8,983 nucleotides of DNA from Bacteroidales bacterium (GCA_012519525.1 JAAYQB010000124.1:1-8983); one strand, 5' to 3'. Shown: positions 1 to 7,910, counted from the first letter of the stretch. The notes: generated by a model from the letters alone, not told the origin. Made by a program: numbers and translations.

Positions 1-55
1 AAAAATAATATAAAAAATTCTTCTTTATAGGCTATGAAAATAAATCCTATTCAAA

Positions 56-89
56 TTGTCGGCAGCAATTAATATTTTTAGTATTTTTG
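56..89 (+). promoter_or_regulatory. Candidate Bacteroidota-type promoter of the ruvX operon
   Basis: A perfect match to the Bacteroidota -7 element TAnnTTTG (TATTTTTG) lies at 82-89, with a TTG at 56-58 that could be the -33 element. The 23-bp spacing is at the long end of what is accepted for these promoters. Transcription would begin around 94-97, giving a leader of about 20 nt before the ruvX ATG. No other such element was seen in the gaps between the six following genes, so this may drive the whole operon. The match is seen directly; the function is inferred. Confidence 0.5.
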
Positions 90-116
90 CATTTCTATAT
101 TAATTGTTGATAATTG

Positions 117-548
117 ATGGGTAGAATCTTAGCTATAGATTACGGACAAAAGCGTGTTGGGATAGCTGTAACCGATGATTTACAGATTATTGCCAATGGT
201 TTATGTACTGTTGCTTCGAAGGATATTTTCGATTTTTTAGCGACCTATCTTTCGAAAGAAAAGGTAGATATATTTGTTGTAGGTCAAGCAAAACGCTTAG
301 ATAATACTTTGTCGCCGGCTAGTACTTATATTGAACCGTTTGTTAAAAAACTTTCCAATCTTTATCCTGCAATACCTATTGTGCGAATAGATGAACGCTA
401 TACGTCGAAAATGGCGTTTCAGACAATGATAGATGCCGGTATTTCTAAAAAAGCCCGACAAAACAAAGCTTTGGTAGATACGATAAGTGCCACCATTTTA
501 TTGCAATCGTATATGGAGAGTAGAGATATTAAAAACACTGTAATTTAA
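117..548 (+). CDS. ruvX: RuvX/YqgF-family putative pre-16S rRNA nuclease / Holliday junction resolvase-like protein
   Basis: This is a cytoplasmic RNase H-fold protein of the YqgF/RuvX family, linked in other bacteria to maturation of the 16S rRNA 5' end and formerly annotated as a Holliday junction resolvase. The N-terminus ILAIDYGQKRVGIAV (residues 4-18) is the family signature, with the presumed metal-binding Asp8 followed by G10, R13 and G15. Further family features are VVGQAKRLD in the middle (family form VVGxPxxxD), the IDERYTS strand, and QNKALVDTISATILLQSY near the C-terminus. The length of 143 residues is normal. The ATG at 117 is preferred over the in-frame TTG at 114 because it puts the signature at the usual distance from the N-terminus. 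It is the first gene of the plus-strand operon, and its stop is 6 bp before def. The family call is firm; the exact cellular role is taken from homologues. Confidence 0.93.
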   Translation: MGRILAIDYGQKRVGIAVTDDLQIIANGLCTVASKDIFDFLATYLSKEKVDIFVVGQAKRLDNTLSPASTYIEPFVKKLSNLYPAIPIVRIDERYTSKMAFQTMIDAGISKKARQNKALVDTISATILLQSYMESRDIKNTVI

Positions 549-554
549 TAAGTA

Positions 555-1118
555 ATGATATTACCAATAACTGTTTATGGCAATCCGATATTGAAAAAAG
601 AAGCCGCTGAAGTACCTCGCGACTACGAAGGCTTGCAAGCATTAATCGACAATATGTTTGAGACGATGCAGCATGCTCGTGGGGTGGGTTTAGCAGCACC
701 TCAAGTCGATTTGTCGTTAAAACTTTTCGTTGTGGATACTCATCCTTTTGCTGAAATTGACGAAGATTTTAACGAAGAACCCCTGAAGGCTGTTTTTATT
801 AATGCTGAAATTTTAGAGTTTTCGGGAGAGGATAAATCCTTTAACGAAGGCTGTTTGAGTGTTCCCGATATCAATGAGAATGTGATACGCAAATCGATTA
901 TTCGTGTTCGCTATCAAGACGAAAACTTTGTAGAACACACTCAAACTTTTGATGGTATGGCAGCTCGTGTTATTCAACATGAATACGATCATACATTGGG
1001 AAAAACCTTTGTTGACAGACTTTCAAGTTTGAAAAGAACCTTATTAAGGGGGAAACTCAATGATATTTCGACAGGGAAAAAGACTACTTTTTATAAAGTG
1101 AAACCGAATAAAAAATAA
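555..1118 (+). CDS. def: Peptide deformylase
   Basis: This metalloenzyme removes the formyl group from the initiator methionine of nascent proteins at the ribosome. All three family motifs are present: GVGLAAPQ (residues 43-50), EGCLS (98-102, with the metal ligand Cys100 and catalytic-site context), and QHEYDH (141-146, with metal ligands His142 and His146 and catalytic Glu143). The length of 187 residues is normal for type I enzymes. The N-terminus ILPITVYGNPIL matches the usual start of the family, supporting the ATG at 555. One small oddity is that the motif 3 helix continues as HTLGKTF, where most family members have HLxGxxF, so Leu147 is replaced by Thr. Six bp separate it from ruvX upstream, so the two are probably cotranscribed; the ruvX-def pairing is common in Bacteroidales. 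Catalytic activity is very likely. Confidence 0.96.
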   Translation: MILPITVYGNPILKKEAAEVPRDYEGLQALIDNMFETMQHARGVGLAAPQVDLSLKLFVVDTHPFAEIDEDFNEEPLKAVFINAEILEFSGEDKSFNEGCLSVPDINENVIRKSIIRVRYQDENFVEHTQTFDGMAARVIQHEYDHTLGKTFVDRLSSLKRTLLRGKLNDISTGKKTTFYKVKPNKK

Positions 1119-1135
1119 ATTCTTATGAAACGAGC

Positions 1136-1204
1136 ATGCCAACTAATTCTGATACACAAGCAGATGCTTATAAAGCATGTGAGTTCTATAGGACTATCAA
1201 CTGA
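1136..1204 (+). other. Possible 22-codon small ORF in the def to TPR-lipoprotein leader
   Basis: In the 102-bp gap after def, ATG at 1136 opens a 22-codon frame ending in TGA at 1202-1204. Its product would contain the segment DTQADAYKACEFYRTIN, which has a mixed, protein-like composition. A second frame, from ATG 1125 only 6 bp after the def stop, is open all the way into the lipoprotein gene. A small hairpin, ATGCTT(ATA)AAGCAT, sits at 1164-1178. The gap could therefore hold a leader peptide, a remnant of a lost gene, or simply untranslated sequence. There is no homologue I recognise, and confidence that it is translated is low. Confidence 0.15.
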
Positions 1205-1220
1205 AAAAAAATATCAACGT

Positions 1221-1742
1221 ATGAATAAAATTGTTTTACATTCATTGCTTTTTGTAGCCGTCTTTTCGTTTTTTTCTTGTGGTGAATCACAACAAGAAAG
1301 TCAAGAAAAAATTCTTCGTTTAGAAAATGAAACGGCAGCTACGCACGACACCTTAAAATTGCGAGAGTTACTACATTGTTACGATCAGTACATAGCTGAT
1401 TATAAAGAGGATTCTCTTGTGCCTATTTATTTGTTTCGTAGTGCAGAGGTTTACAGAGCATTGGGCGAAGGAGCCAATGCCATTAACACCTATAATTTGA
1501 TTATCGAACGTTATCCGCAGAGCGAATACATAGCGGAATGCTATTTTTTGCGAGCTTTGGTTTTCGAAGAAGTTATTTATGATTTGGCTGCTGCACGTAT
1601 GTATTACCGTGATTTTATCGAAAAATACCCTGATCATATTTATGCCGAAGATGCTTTGTTGTCGCTTCAATATCTTGGTAAGTCGATAGACGAAATCATA
1701 GAAAGTTTTGGAAACGCTTCGGAAGAAGATACGATTGCTTAA
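1221..1742 (+). CDS. Small tetratricopeptide-repeat lipoprotein (BamD-like fold)
   Basis: This is a predicted envelope lipoprotein of 173 residues. From the ATG at 1221 the protein begins with a lysine, a hydrophobic stretch (residues 4-19) and Cys20 in FFSCGES, a plausible lipoprotein processing site of the relaxed Bacteroidota type. The mature part carries two tandem helical pairs at about 66-98 (ending in IIERYPQS) and 103-137 (ending in FIEKYPDH). The spacing and the Y/F-xx-YP signature are those of TPR units also seen in BamD/YfiO and YbgF-like proteins. It is shorter than BamD, so it is not a full BamD and its partner is unknown. A start at ATG 1125 would give 205 residues but would bury the signal peptide 32 residues inside, so 1221 is preferred. 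Its stop is 3 bp before the next ATG. A small TPR protein after def is, as I recall, a common arrangement in Bacteroidales. Confidence 0.8.
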   Translation: MNKIVLHSLLFVAVFSFFSCGESQQESQEKILRLENETAATHDTLKLRELLHCYDQYIADYKEDSLVPIYLFRSAEVYRALGEGANAINTYNLIIERYPQSEYIAECYFLRALVFEEVIYDLAAARMYYRDFIEKYPDHIYAEDALLSLQYLGKSIDEIIESFGNASEEDTIA

Positions 1743-1745
1743 AGC

Positions 1746-2522
1746 ATGCAAATATTTGATAATATAGGAGCATTAGCATCTTATAAAGATGTGATTTTGA
1801 CCATTGGTTCTTTTGATGGAGTACACGGTGCGCATCAAAAAATTATTCGTAGGTTAACAGCTATTGCCGAGGAAGTGAAAGGAACATCGGTGGTTATTTC
1901 GTTTTACCCTCATCCCAGAACGGTTATTGATCCCGATTTTCAATTTACCGTTATTACCACTGAGGATGAACGCAACGAATTACTGAAGCAATTGGGTGTT
2001 GATGTGTTGCTGCGTATCCCTTTTACAAAAGAATTTGCCGCTCTGTCTTATCTCGACTTTGTTCGTTTATTAGCTGAAAATATGGATATTCACACTATAG
2101 TTTTAGGCTATAATCATAATTTTGGGAAAAACAGAGAAGGAAATGCCGAATTGTTGAGAATAACAGCAAAAGAATTTAATTTTCAAGTTGTTGAAATTGA
2201 AAAAGTTTTAATAAATTCTATGTCGGTTAGTTCTACGTTGATACGAAAAAAGATGTCGGCAGGAAAGATAGCGGAAGTAAATTCTTTGTTGGCTTATACC
2301 TATAAGCTTGATGTTCGTATTGAAAAAGAAATTGTTAAGAATCATCAATTTCAGATAAGTTTGCTTCATCCTTCAAAAATATTTCCTGCAAAAGGTGTAT
2401 TTCCTATTCAAATAGGACAATATAATGCCGAACTATGTATTAATGATACCATAAGCATTACTTTTGATAAATTAGCAGAAAACATAAAAACAGCCGAAAT
2501 ATACACAATATATTTTATTTAA
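1746..2522 (+). CDS. RibF-family FAD synthetase, riboflavin kinase half apparently missing or degenerate
   Basis: The N-terminal about 185 residues match the nucleotidyltransferase half of RibF, which adenylates FMN to FAD in the cytoplasm. Seen motifs are TIGSFDGVHGAHQ (19-31), ISFYPHPR (51-58), LGYNHNFGKNREGN (120-133, family form GxDFxFGxxRxG) and VSSTLIR (161-167). The class I nucleotidyltransferase motif normally reads HxGH; here it is H27-G-A-H30, so both histidines remain but the glycine is shifted or replaced. Bifunctional RibF proteins are about 300-320 residues and continue into a flavokinase domain with a G-[FY]-P-T-A-N motif. This protein stops at 258, and its last about 70 residues lack that motif, with only a weak resemblance (KIFPAKGVFPIQI). 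It may therefore make FAD only, or may be a paralogue of a full RibF encoded elsewhere. The gene is intact, with no frameshift visible. It lies 3 bp after the TPR gene and 15 bp before the acyltransferase. Confidence 0.82.
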   Translation: MQIFDNIGALASYKDVILTIGSFDGVHGAHQKIIRRLTAIAEEVKGTSVVISFYPHPRTVIDPDFQFTVITTEDERNELLKQLGVDVLLRIPFTKEFAALSYLDFVRLLAENMDIHTIVLGYNHNFGKNREGNAELLRITAKEFNFQVVEIEKVLINSMSVSSTLIRKKMSAGKIAEVNSLLAYTYKLDVRIEKEIVKNHQFQISLLHPSKIFPAKGVFPIQIGQYNAELCINDTISITFDKLAENIKTAEIYTIYFI

Positions 2523-2537
2523 AACCATTTTAATAAG

Positions 2538-3686
2538 ATGAGAAGAAAAGATTTATTTGCAGAAATACGTCCTTACACGGATCAAGAATTGCCTTATGCA
2601 ATTAATAGAATTTTAGTGAATCAAGGATTTATTAGTTCGCTTGCTAATTTTTTGCCGGGAACATCTTTGCCTGCTGTTGTTAAACACATCCGCAAAATCA
2701 AGACCTGTCATGAAATGCAGAAAGAAATATTTGCACCTATGGTCTATACTTTTATTCAACGTAGTATTGATAAGTTGACTTATGGAGGTTTTGAAAAATT
2801 AGATAAAGAAAAATCCTATTTGTTTATTGCCAATCATCGCGATATTATTTTGGATTCGGCTTTATTACAGATACATTTGGTTGAAAACGGCTTACAAACA
2901 ACAAGAAGTGCTATAGGCGATAATTTACTCATGGCACCCATTTATACCGATTTGGCTAAAATATGCAATATGTTTACGGTAATACGTGCCAACACTTCAC
3001 GAACAATGCTTATAAATTCCACTCTTTTATCCGAATACATTCGTATGAGTATATGTAAAGATAAAAAGTCGGTATGGATAGCTCAACGCAATGGAAGAAC
3101 GAAAGACGGATTGGATAAAACGCAGCAAGGAGTGTTGAAAATGTTGTATTCGAGCGAAAAAACAGATATTTTTCAAAGTTTGAAAAAACTAAACATTGTT
3201 CCGGTTACCATATCTTATGAGTTTGAACCTTGCGATAGAATGAAAGCGAGAGAAGTTGTTTTAACAAAGCAAAATAAAATTTATATTAAAGAACATAACG
3301 AAGATTATCGCAGTATAACTACAGGGATATTTTCTTATAAAGGAAGGGTGCATTTGGAATTCGGAGAGCCGATAGATAAATTTTTTAATGAAGATATGCA
3401 CTTTGCTTCCGGCAACGAACAATTTCAATACATTGCCAACTTGATAGATGAACAAATGTATAGAAATTATAAGCTATTTCCTAATAATTACATAGCTTAT
3501 GATATTAGGCAAAATAGCAATCAATTTGCGGACAAATATACCGAAACAGAGAAGCGAGATTTTGTAAAGCATTTGAATCGTCAGGCAAATATTGAAGATG
3601 TGAGCTTTACTAAAATGAAAAAAATGCTGTTGGAGATTTATGCCAATCCCGTTGAGTCTTTTTTAAGTTTGGACAACAAAAAATAA
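2538..3686 (+). CDS. PlsC-like glycerolipid acyltransferase family protein
   Basis: This is a 382-residue protein of the lysophospholipid/glycerophosphate acyltransferase superfamily, which moves acyl chains from CoA or ACP onto phospholipid precursors at the inner face of the cytoplasmic membrane. Evidence is the block YLFIANHRDIILDSALL (94-110), followed by GDNLLMAPIYTDLAKICNMFTVIR (127-150), then IAQRNGRTKDGLDKTQQGVL (181-200) and VPVTISYEFEPCD (221-233). These are the equivalents of motifs I to IV of the superfamily. The spacing in motif I is unusual: His100 and Asp106 are separated by five residues, whereas classical PlsC/PlsB have Hx4D. From memory, Bacteroidota members of this group share the NHRDI-x-LD form, so this is probably a subfamily trait. 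There is no clear membrane helix. The acyl acceptor cannot be told from the sequence; 1-acylglycerol-3-phosphate is one option. It lies 19 bp upstream of the LPS-export-type permease. Confidence 0.82.
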   Translation: MRRKDLFAEIRPYTDQELPYAINRILVNQGFISSLANFLPGTSLPAVVKHIRKIKTCHEMQKEIFAPMVYTFIQRSIDKLTYGGFEKLDKEKSYLFIANHRDIILDSALLQIHLVENGLQTTRSAIGDNLLMAPIYTDLAKICNMFTVIRANTSRTMLINSTLLSEYIRMSICKDKKSVWIAQRNGRTKDGLDKTQQGVLKMLYSSEKTDIFQSLKKLNIVPVTISYEFEPCDRMKAREVVLTKQNKIYIKEHNEDYRSITTGIFSYKGRVHLEFGEPIDKFFNEDMHFASGNEQFQYIANLIDEQMYRNYKLFPNNYIAYDIRQNSNQFADKYTETEKRDFVKHLNRQANIEDVSFTKMKKMLLEIYANPVESFLSLDNKK

Positions 3687-3705
3687 ATTGTATTTAAGGT
3701 ATTCG

Positions 3706-4782
3706 ATGAAAATACTTGATTTCTATATTATACGAAAATTTCTACTTACTTTTGTTACGGCTATTAGTTTGATTATTATTATTGTAATTGTAGTAGATGT
3801 TTCGGAAAACATACAAGATTTTCTTGATGGTAAAGCACCTTTAATGGAGATAATTACGGGTTATTATTTGAATTTCATTCCTTATTTTGTTAATTTATTT
3901 AGTCCCTTATTTACGTTTATAGCCGTTATTTATTTTACTTCCAAACTGTCGGGAAAATCGGAGATAGTAGCCATGTTTAATGCGGGCATGAGCCTTTACC
4001 GTATGTTGTTGCCTTATTTGTTGTCGGCTATTATGATAGGGATTATGTCGTTCTATTTAAGTAATTTTTTAATTCCCATTACCTCAAGCAGATTGCTTGC
4101 TTTCAAAGAAAAATATGTGTCGAGGCAAGTGAGAGCAAAGCAGGCTGATAATCACATGAAGCTAGCGCCCAATACGTATGCTTATGTTCATTATTGGGAC
4201 AACATAAATTCAACAGGTTATGATTTTTGGTATGAAAAATTTGATGAAAACGGCGTAAAGTATAAGATTTCAGCCGAATCGATAGTTTGGGATTCAACTT
4301 CATCATCATGGCAGCTTTCTAATTATGTAAAACGTTATTTTAACGGTATTGACGAAAAAGTAGAGCATGGCATAACGATGGATACGGTTTTTAACATAAG
4401 TCCCGATGATTTTGTTTGGATTAAAAGCGGAGTAGATTTGATGAGTTACAGCGAAATAAGAGAGTTTATAGAGAAAGAAAAAGAGAAAGGTTCGGATAGG
4501 GTTAAACACTATGAAGTGGAGAAGCATAGAAGAATAGCATTTCCTTTTTCCACTATTATTTTAACGGTGGTAGGCATGTGTGTATCAAGCCGTAAAAGTC
4601 GTCAAGGGATGGGAGTGCATTTATTGGTAGGCTTGGTCATTTCTTTTTCTTTTATTTTATTAATGCAGATGAGTCAGGTGTTTGCCATATTTGGCGGAGT
4701 TCCTGTAGTGCTGTCTATTTGGGTGCCAAATATTTTGTATAGTATATTGTGTGTAGGTCTTTTACTTACTACACCTAAGTAG
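3706..4782 (+). CDS. LptF/LptG (YjgP/YjgQ) family permease
   Basis: This inner-membrane permease is of the type that, with the ATPase LptB and the other LptF/G subunit, extracts LPS from the inner membrane for transport to the surface. The protein has 358 residues, the usual family length. The topology fits: TM1 at about 12-32, TM2 at 56-78, TM3 at 100-123, a periplasmic beta-jelly-roll-like region at about 125-270, then TM4-TM6 at about 278-295, 305-330 and 332-355. The conserved cytoplasmic loop EIVAMFNAGMSLYRMLLPY (86-104) is the coupling segment of the family. The ATG at 3706 gives the typical start MKILDFYIIRKF and is preferred over an in-frame TTG at 3688. LptF and LptG cannot be told apart with certainty. 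It is the last gene of the plus-strand operon, and its stop is 2 bp from that of the convergent AsmA gene. Confidence 0.9.
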   Translation: MKILDFYIIRKFLLTFVTAISLIIIIVIVVDVSENIQDFLDGKAPLMEIITGYYLNFIPYFVNLFSPLFTFIAVIYFTSKLSGKSEIVAMFNAGMSLYRMLLPYLLSAIMIGIMSFYLSNFLIPITSSRLLAFKEKYVSRQVRAKQADNHMKLAPNTYAYVHYWDNINSTGYDFWYEKFDENGVKYKISAESIVWDSTSSSWQLSNYVKRYFNGIDEKVEHGITMDTVFNISPDDFVWIKSGVDLMSYSEIREFIEKEKEKGSDRVKHYEVEKHRRIAFPFSTIILTVVGMCVSSRKSRQGMGVHLLVGLVISFSFILLMQMSQVFAIFGGVPVVLSIWVPNILYSILCVGLLLTTPK

Positions 4783-4799
4783 CTTTATTGTTTTATATT
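4763..4799 (+). terminator. Weak candidate terminator at the convergent gene ends
   Basis: A perfect 6-bp stem TACTTA / TAAGTA (4763-4768 and 4776-4781) with a 7-nt loop overlaps the last codons of the permease gene and is followed on the plus strand by a T-rich run (CTTTATTGTTTTATATTT). The stem is A/T-rich and short, so it would be a poor intrinsic terminator. The same stem read on the minus strand has no following T-run, so it would not serve the AsmA operon. Confidence 0.22.
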
Positions 4800-7700
4800 T
4801 GCTTTCAAAGCATCGCTCATCAGTTTTTTGAGTGCGAGCGTGCGTTTTTCTACTGCTCTTTGTTTTTGAGGTCGGAACAGATAAGGATATTTACAAGGAA
4901 CAAGCGAATACTTTAAATTATCAAATTTCCCTTCGATATTTAATCCTAATCGAGTAGGTAATGGGCTATCAACGATAGAAATATGATAATTGCCTCTATT
5001 ATCTAAATAATGTTTTCCTGTTATAACTGCTTTGTATTTATCCATTACAATAAGGAATGGATAAACTTCTATTTCGTCTTTAAAAACACTTATTTCCAAC
5101 GAGAGGCTATCTACTTTGTTCTTGGTTTTTTTACTGAATACAAGATATTTAGCTATGGTGCTAAAAGTTTCGTTATCAATTAAAACCAAGTCTTGTCCTT
5201 CAAGAGCGGAAGCAGCTCTCAATGTCGACATTTTAAGTTCGTAATTGGATTTTAGATAAGTTTCGGCTGCCAAGTGAAATTCTGCTTTTCCCTCAAAAGA
5301 TTTTAACATAGGAACCAAAGTGTCTAAATCGGGAATCATTTTTATCAATGCCGCAATGTCAACATCTAATAAGTGAAAATCTATACCTGCAAATAAGTGG
5401 TTTTTACGTGGTGAGCGGTAAATAGCGGTAAGTAGCATTTTAGCAGCATCGCAAGTAAAACCCATTTCTTCAAGGACCATTATACCGTCTTTAATGGTCA
5501 AGCTACCTTGTACGTTTTGGATTTTGGTTTGTCCTGCTATCGCATTTTTTACCCATGTATTGAGTGTTATATCAATCCCCATAGGCACCATAAACGGATT
5601 GTCTTCTTTGTTAACCACATCTCCGTCGTTTTTTACGGAATCAGCAACACCAAAACCATTGACAATATCCATCAATTGATTGATATGTGTGTTGTCGGAG
5701 AAAAAATCCAACTTCCCAACCAATAAACTTTCGTTGCGAAGATATTTTTCGATATCGGTAATAGTACCTGTGAGTTTAAAACTTGATTTGTCGAGAATGA
5801 TACGACTATCGTCAATGACAAGTTTATTGGGCGTATAGTCAAATTGTATGTTAGGAATTTCTAGCGGTACAATTAGGTCGGTTGTTTTTAATAAGCCGTT
5901 TTTCAGCTTAACATTCATGTCCGGCGACCATTGTAGTAGGAAGTTAGAATCAATATTATTATAAATACCTTTGCCTTTGAGTTGAATAACATCGCCGGTA
6001 AACGATAAGTAAGTCCCTACCGAAGCATTGATTTTTTCGTTATTATAGGTAAATTGTATATGGGGATTTTTGCTGTTTTTAGCCGAAGGCATCATTACAA
6101 TACTGCCATTAACGTCTTCTATGTTTGCATTAATCTTATTCTTATCTTGATTAGCAATTACTTTCCCAATATTAAAATCGCATTCAACGGCTAATAACTT
6201 ATTGGTATCGCGAAAATCGGAAGTGCCGGCTTTGATGTTTATGTCGGTTAAATTCGCATCAATAAGGTCAACAACTTTTAGTGTTAAACGGTCGCTTTCT
6301 ATATGGCTATCGAAAAGTTTAGTGAAAGCTTTGTTTTTCTTGCTACACGGCAATGTTATTTTGACGTTAGCGGCAGGTGTTTGTACATAAACGGAATCAT
6401 TGTAAGTTGCGTTTAGGTTTGCAAATTGAAAACTTCCGTTTATTTTCCATTTTTCAAAAGCGAGGTTTTGAAGGTCGTTTAAAGTGAATTTAGCCAAAGT
6501 GTTAACATCCGAAGTGCCATTCAGTTTGATATTCATATCGGAAGGAAGTAGAGCTTTTAGGTCGGGTAAATGCAGTTTTCCTTTTATTTGCACATCAAAC
6601 AACATGCTGTTGAGAAAATCACGAATATTGCCATTGATTTTCAGTTTGCTTTGTGCTGTAATTGCTTCTAATGAACGAATGTTGATATTGCTCAGCGAGT
6701 CCTTGTTCACATCTAAAACAGCCCAAATATCGGCATTTATATTTTTGAATATTAATGGCATACTTTTATGAGCAAAAGAGCCTTTTTGATAGAGAATACT
6801 TGCACTGACAACGGGTGTTAATGAGTCGTTCAATGTGCCTTCTACTTTTCCTTTTAGTGCAATAGTTCCGTTTAAAGTCATTCCTTCAATTATGTCTTTG
6901 AAGTTTTCCGGTATTATTTGCAATACTTCTGTTAATTGCCATGTGTCGGTTTCAAATCCCATATTGAGATTAATGTCGTTAGTGTTAGGAACCATTTGCG
7001 TTGTTCCGTCGAGACGAATAGCGAATTTATCCAATTCAACATTTGCTTTTTTTAGTGAAATATCTTGTTTGTCAATGTTAAATTCAAAAGGTAAGTTGAT
7101 ATCTATTGGCATAGATTGCAAGTAATTACTCTTATTGTAGGCGAAAGAAGCTGCCGGAGTTTTTAAAACTATGTCTCCCTTGATTAGCTCAGCATTTTTT
7201 TCGACTTTAATTGTCGTGTTTAACTCTTTGATAGAAGCCTGTAACGGGAGAGAGTCTTGTAGTCGAAAAACTATGTTTTCCGTTTTTAACTTAAGTTTTA
7301 CATCAGCATCTTCTTCACTCATAGTGCCTTTAATGGAAGAGTTGACATCGTTGACACTTACATACATTTTAGAAACATCGTTGATAAAAGTTAAGTGCAA
7401 ATGTTTGATATCTACTTTACTGACATTGATTAAGTCGAAGGGAAGCGTAAAAGTAGAATCTTTGTCGGTAGTGTCGGTTTTAAAGACATCGAAATTAGGA
7501 ATGCCGTCTTTGTTGATATAGAGGTGTGCTGTGGTATTATCGAGTGAAATTTTTGTGATTTTCAATGTATTCTCTTTTAGTAGAGCCGATAAATTGATAG
7601 AGGCGGTAATGTTTTTTACGGCTATTAAGGTATCGTTTTGTGCTCCTTTCATCGGATTGATTAAGGCTAAATCTTTAATTTTGATACCGAAATGAGGAAA

Positions 7701-7898
7701 AGTGCTAAAAAAAGTAACATCTACTTCTTTAAAATTCGTAGGGCATAGTATGAACTTATTCGTTTGTTTTTTTAAGATGGGAGTAATCCTTTCAGGAGTT
7801 ACAATGAGCCATAATACAATAACAATGGCTATGATAAGCAAAGCAATAAAAGAAACGATAGAAATTCCAATCGTTCGTAATACCTTATTTTTCTTCAT
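4785..7898 (-). CDS. AsmA-family protein, inner-membrane-anchored, probable inter-membrane lipid handling
   Basis: This is a 1037-residue protein with a short basic N-terminus (MKKNKVLR), one membrane helix at about 10-34, and a very long periplasmic part rich in beta-strand patterns and Asn/Lys/Asp. The first about 140 residues (TPERITPILKKQTNKF, then strands such as IKIKDLALINP, and LKITKISLDNTTAHLYINKDGIPNFDVF) match the AsmA N-terminal domain. The repeated 'xLKGxG', 'LNGT' and 'GKLDF' strand segments through the middle, and the end HISIVDSPLPTRLGLNIEGKFDNLKYSL (about 955-985), match the AsmA C-terminal region. Relatives (AsmA, YhdP, TamB) form long grooves thought to carry phospholipid between the two membranes. 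That role here is inferred from the family. It starts 12 bp after the lipocalin-like gene and is probably cotranscribed with it. No internal stop or frameshift is visible. Several plus-strand frames open across it are antisense shadows. Confidence 0.88.
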   Translation of the reverse strand: MKKNKVLRTIGISIVSFIALLIIAIVIVLWLIVTPERITPILKKQTNKFILCPTNFKEVDVTFFSTFPHFGIKIKDLALINPMKGAQNDTLIAVKNITASINLSALLKENTLKITKISLDNTTAHLYINKDGIPNFDVFKTDTTDKDSTFTLPFDLINVSKVDIKHLHLTFINDVSKMYVSVNDVNSSIKGTMSEEDADVKLKLKTENIVFRLQDSLPLQASIKELNTTIKVEKNAELIKGDIVLKTPAASFAYNKSNYLQSMPIDINLPFEFNIDKQDISLKKANVELDKFAIRLDGTTQMVPNTNDINLNMGFETDTWQLTEVLQIIPENFKDIIEGMTLNGTIALKGKVEGTLNDSLTPVVSASILYQKGSFAHKSMPLIFKNINADIWAVLDVNKDSLSNINIRSLEAITAQSKLKINGNIRDFLNSMLFDVQIKGKLHLPDLKALLPSDMNIKLNGTSDVNTLAKFTLNDLQNLAFEKWKINGSFQFANLNATYNDSVYVQTPAANVKITLPCSKKNKAFTKLFDSHIESDRLTLKVVDLIDANLTDINIKAGTSDFRDTNKLLAVECDFNIGKVIANQDKNKINANIEDVNGSIVMMPSAKNSKNPHIQFTYNNEKINASVGTYLSFTGDVIQLKGKGIYNNIDSNFLLQWSPDMNVKLKNGLLKTTDLIVPLEIPNIQFDYTPNKLVIDDSRIILDKSSFKLTGTITDIEKYLRNESLLVGKLDFFSDNTHINQLMDIVNGFGVADSVKNDGDVVNKEDNPFMVPMGIDITLNTWVKNAIAGQTKIQNVQGSLTIKDGIMVLEEMGFTCDAAKMLLTAIYRSPRKNHLFAGIDFHLLDVDIAALIKMIPDLDTLVPMLKSFEGKAEFHLAAETYLKSNYELKMSTLRAASALEGQDLVLIDNETFSTIAKYLVFSKKTKNKVDSLSLEISVFKDEIEVYPFLIVMDKYKAVITGKHYLDNRGNYHISIVDSPLPTRLGLNIEGKFDNLKYSLVPCKYPYLFRPQKQRAVEKRTLALKKLMSDALKANIKQ

Positions 7899-7910
7899 AA
7901 AAAGTATTGT

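Noticed and set aside
27..50. ATAGG / CCTAT inverted repeat near the left end
   Set aside because: The 5-bp stem with a 14-nt loop is too weak, and no gene end is visible beside it to make a terminator plausible.
1371..1751. 126-codon minus-strand open frame
   Set aside because: It lies almost wholly opposite the TPR lipoprotein gene, which has a lipoprotein signal and repeat motifs; the minus-strand translation shows no family features.
3688..3705. TTG start upstream of the permease ATG
   Set aside because: The ATG at 3706 gives the typical family N-terminus, while the TTG would add six residues not expected before TM1.
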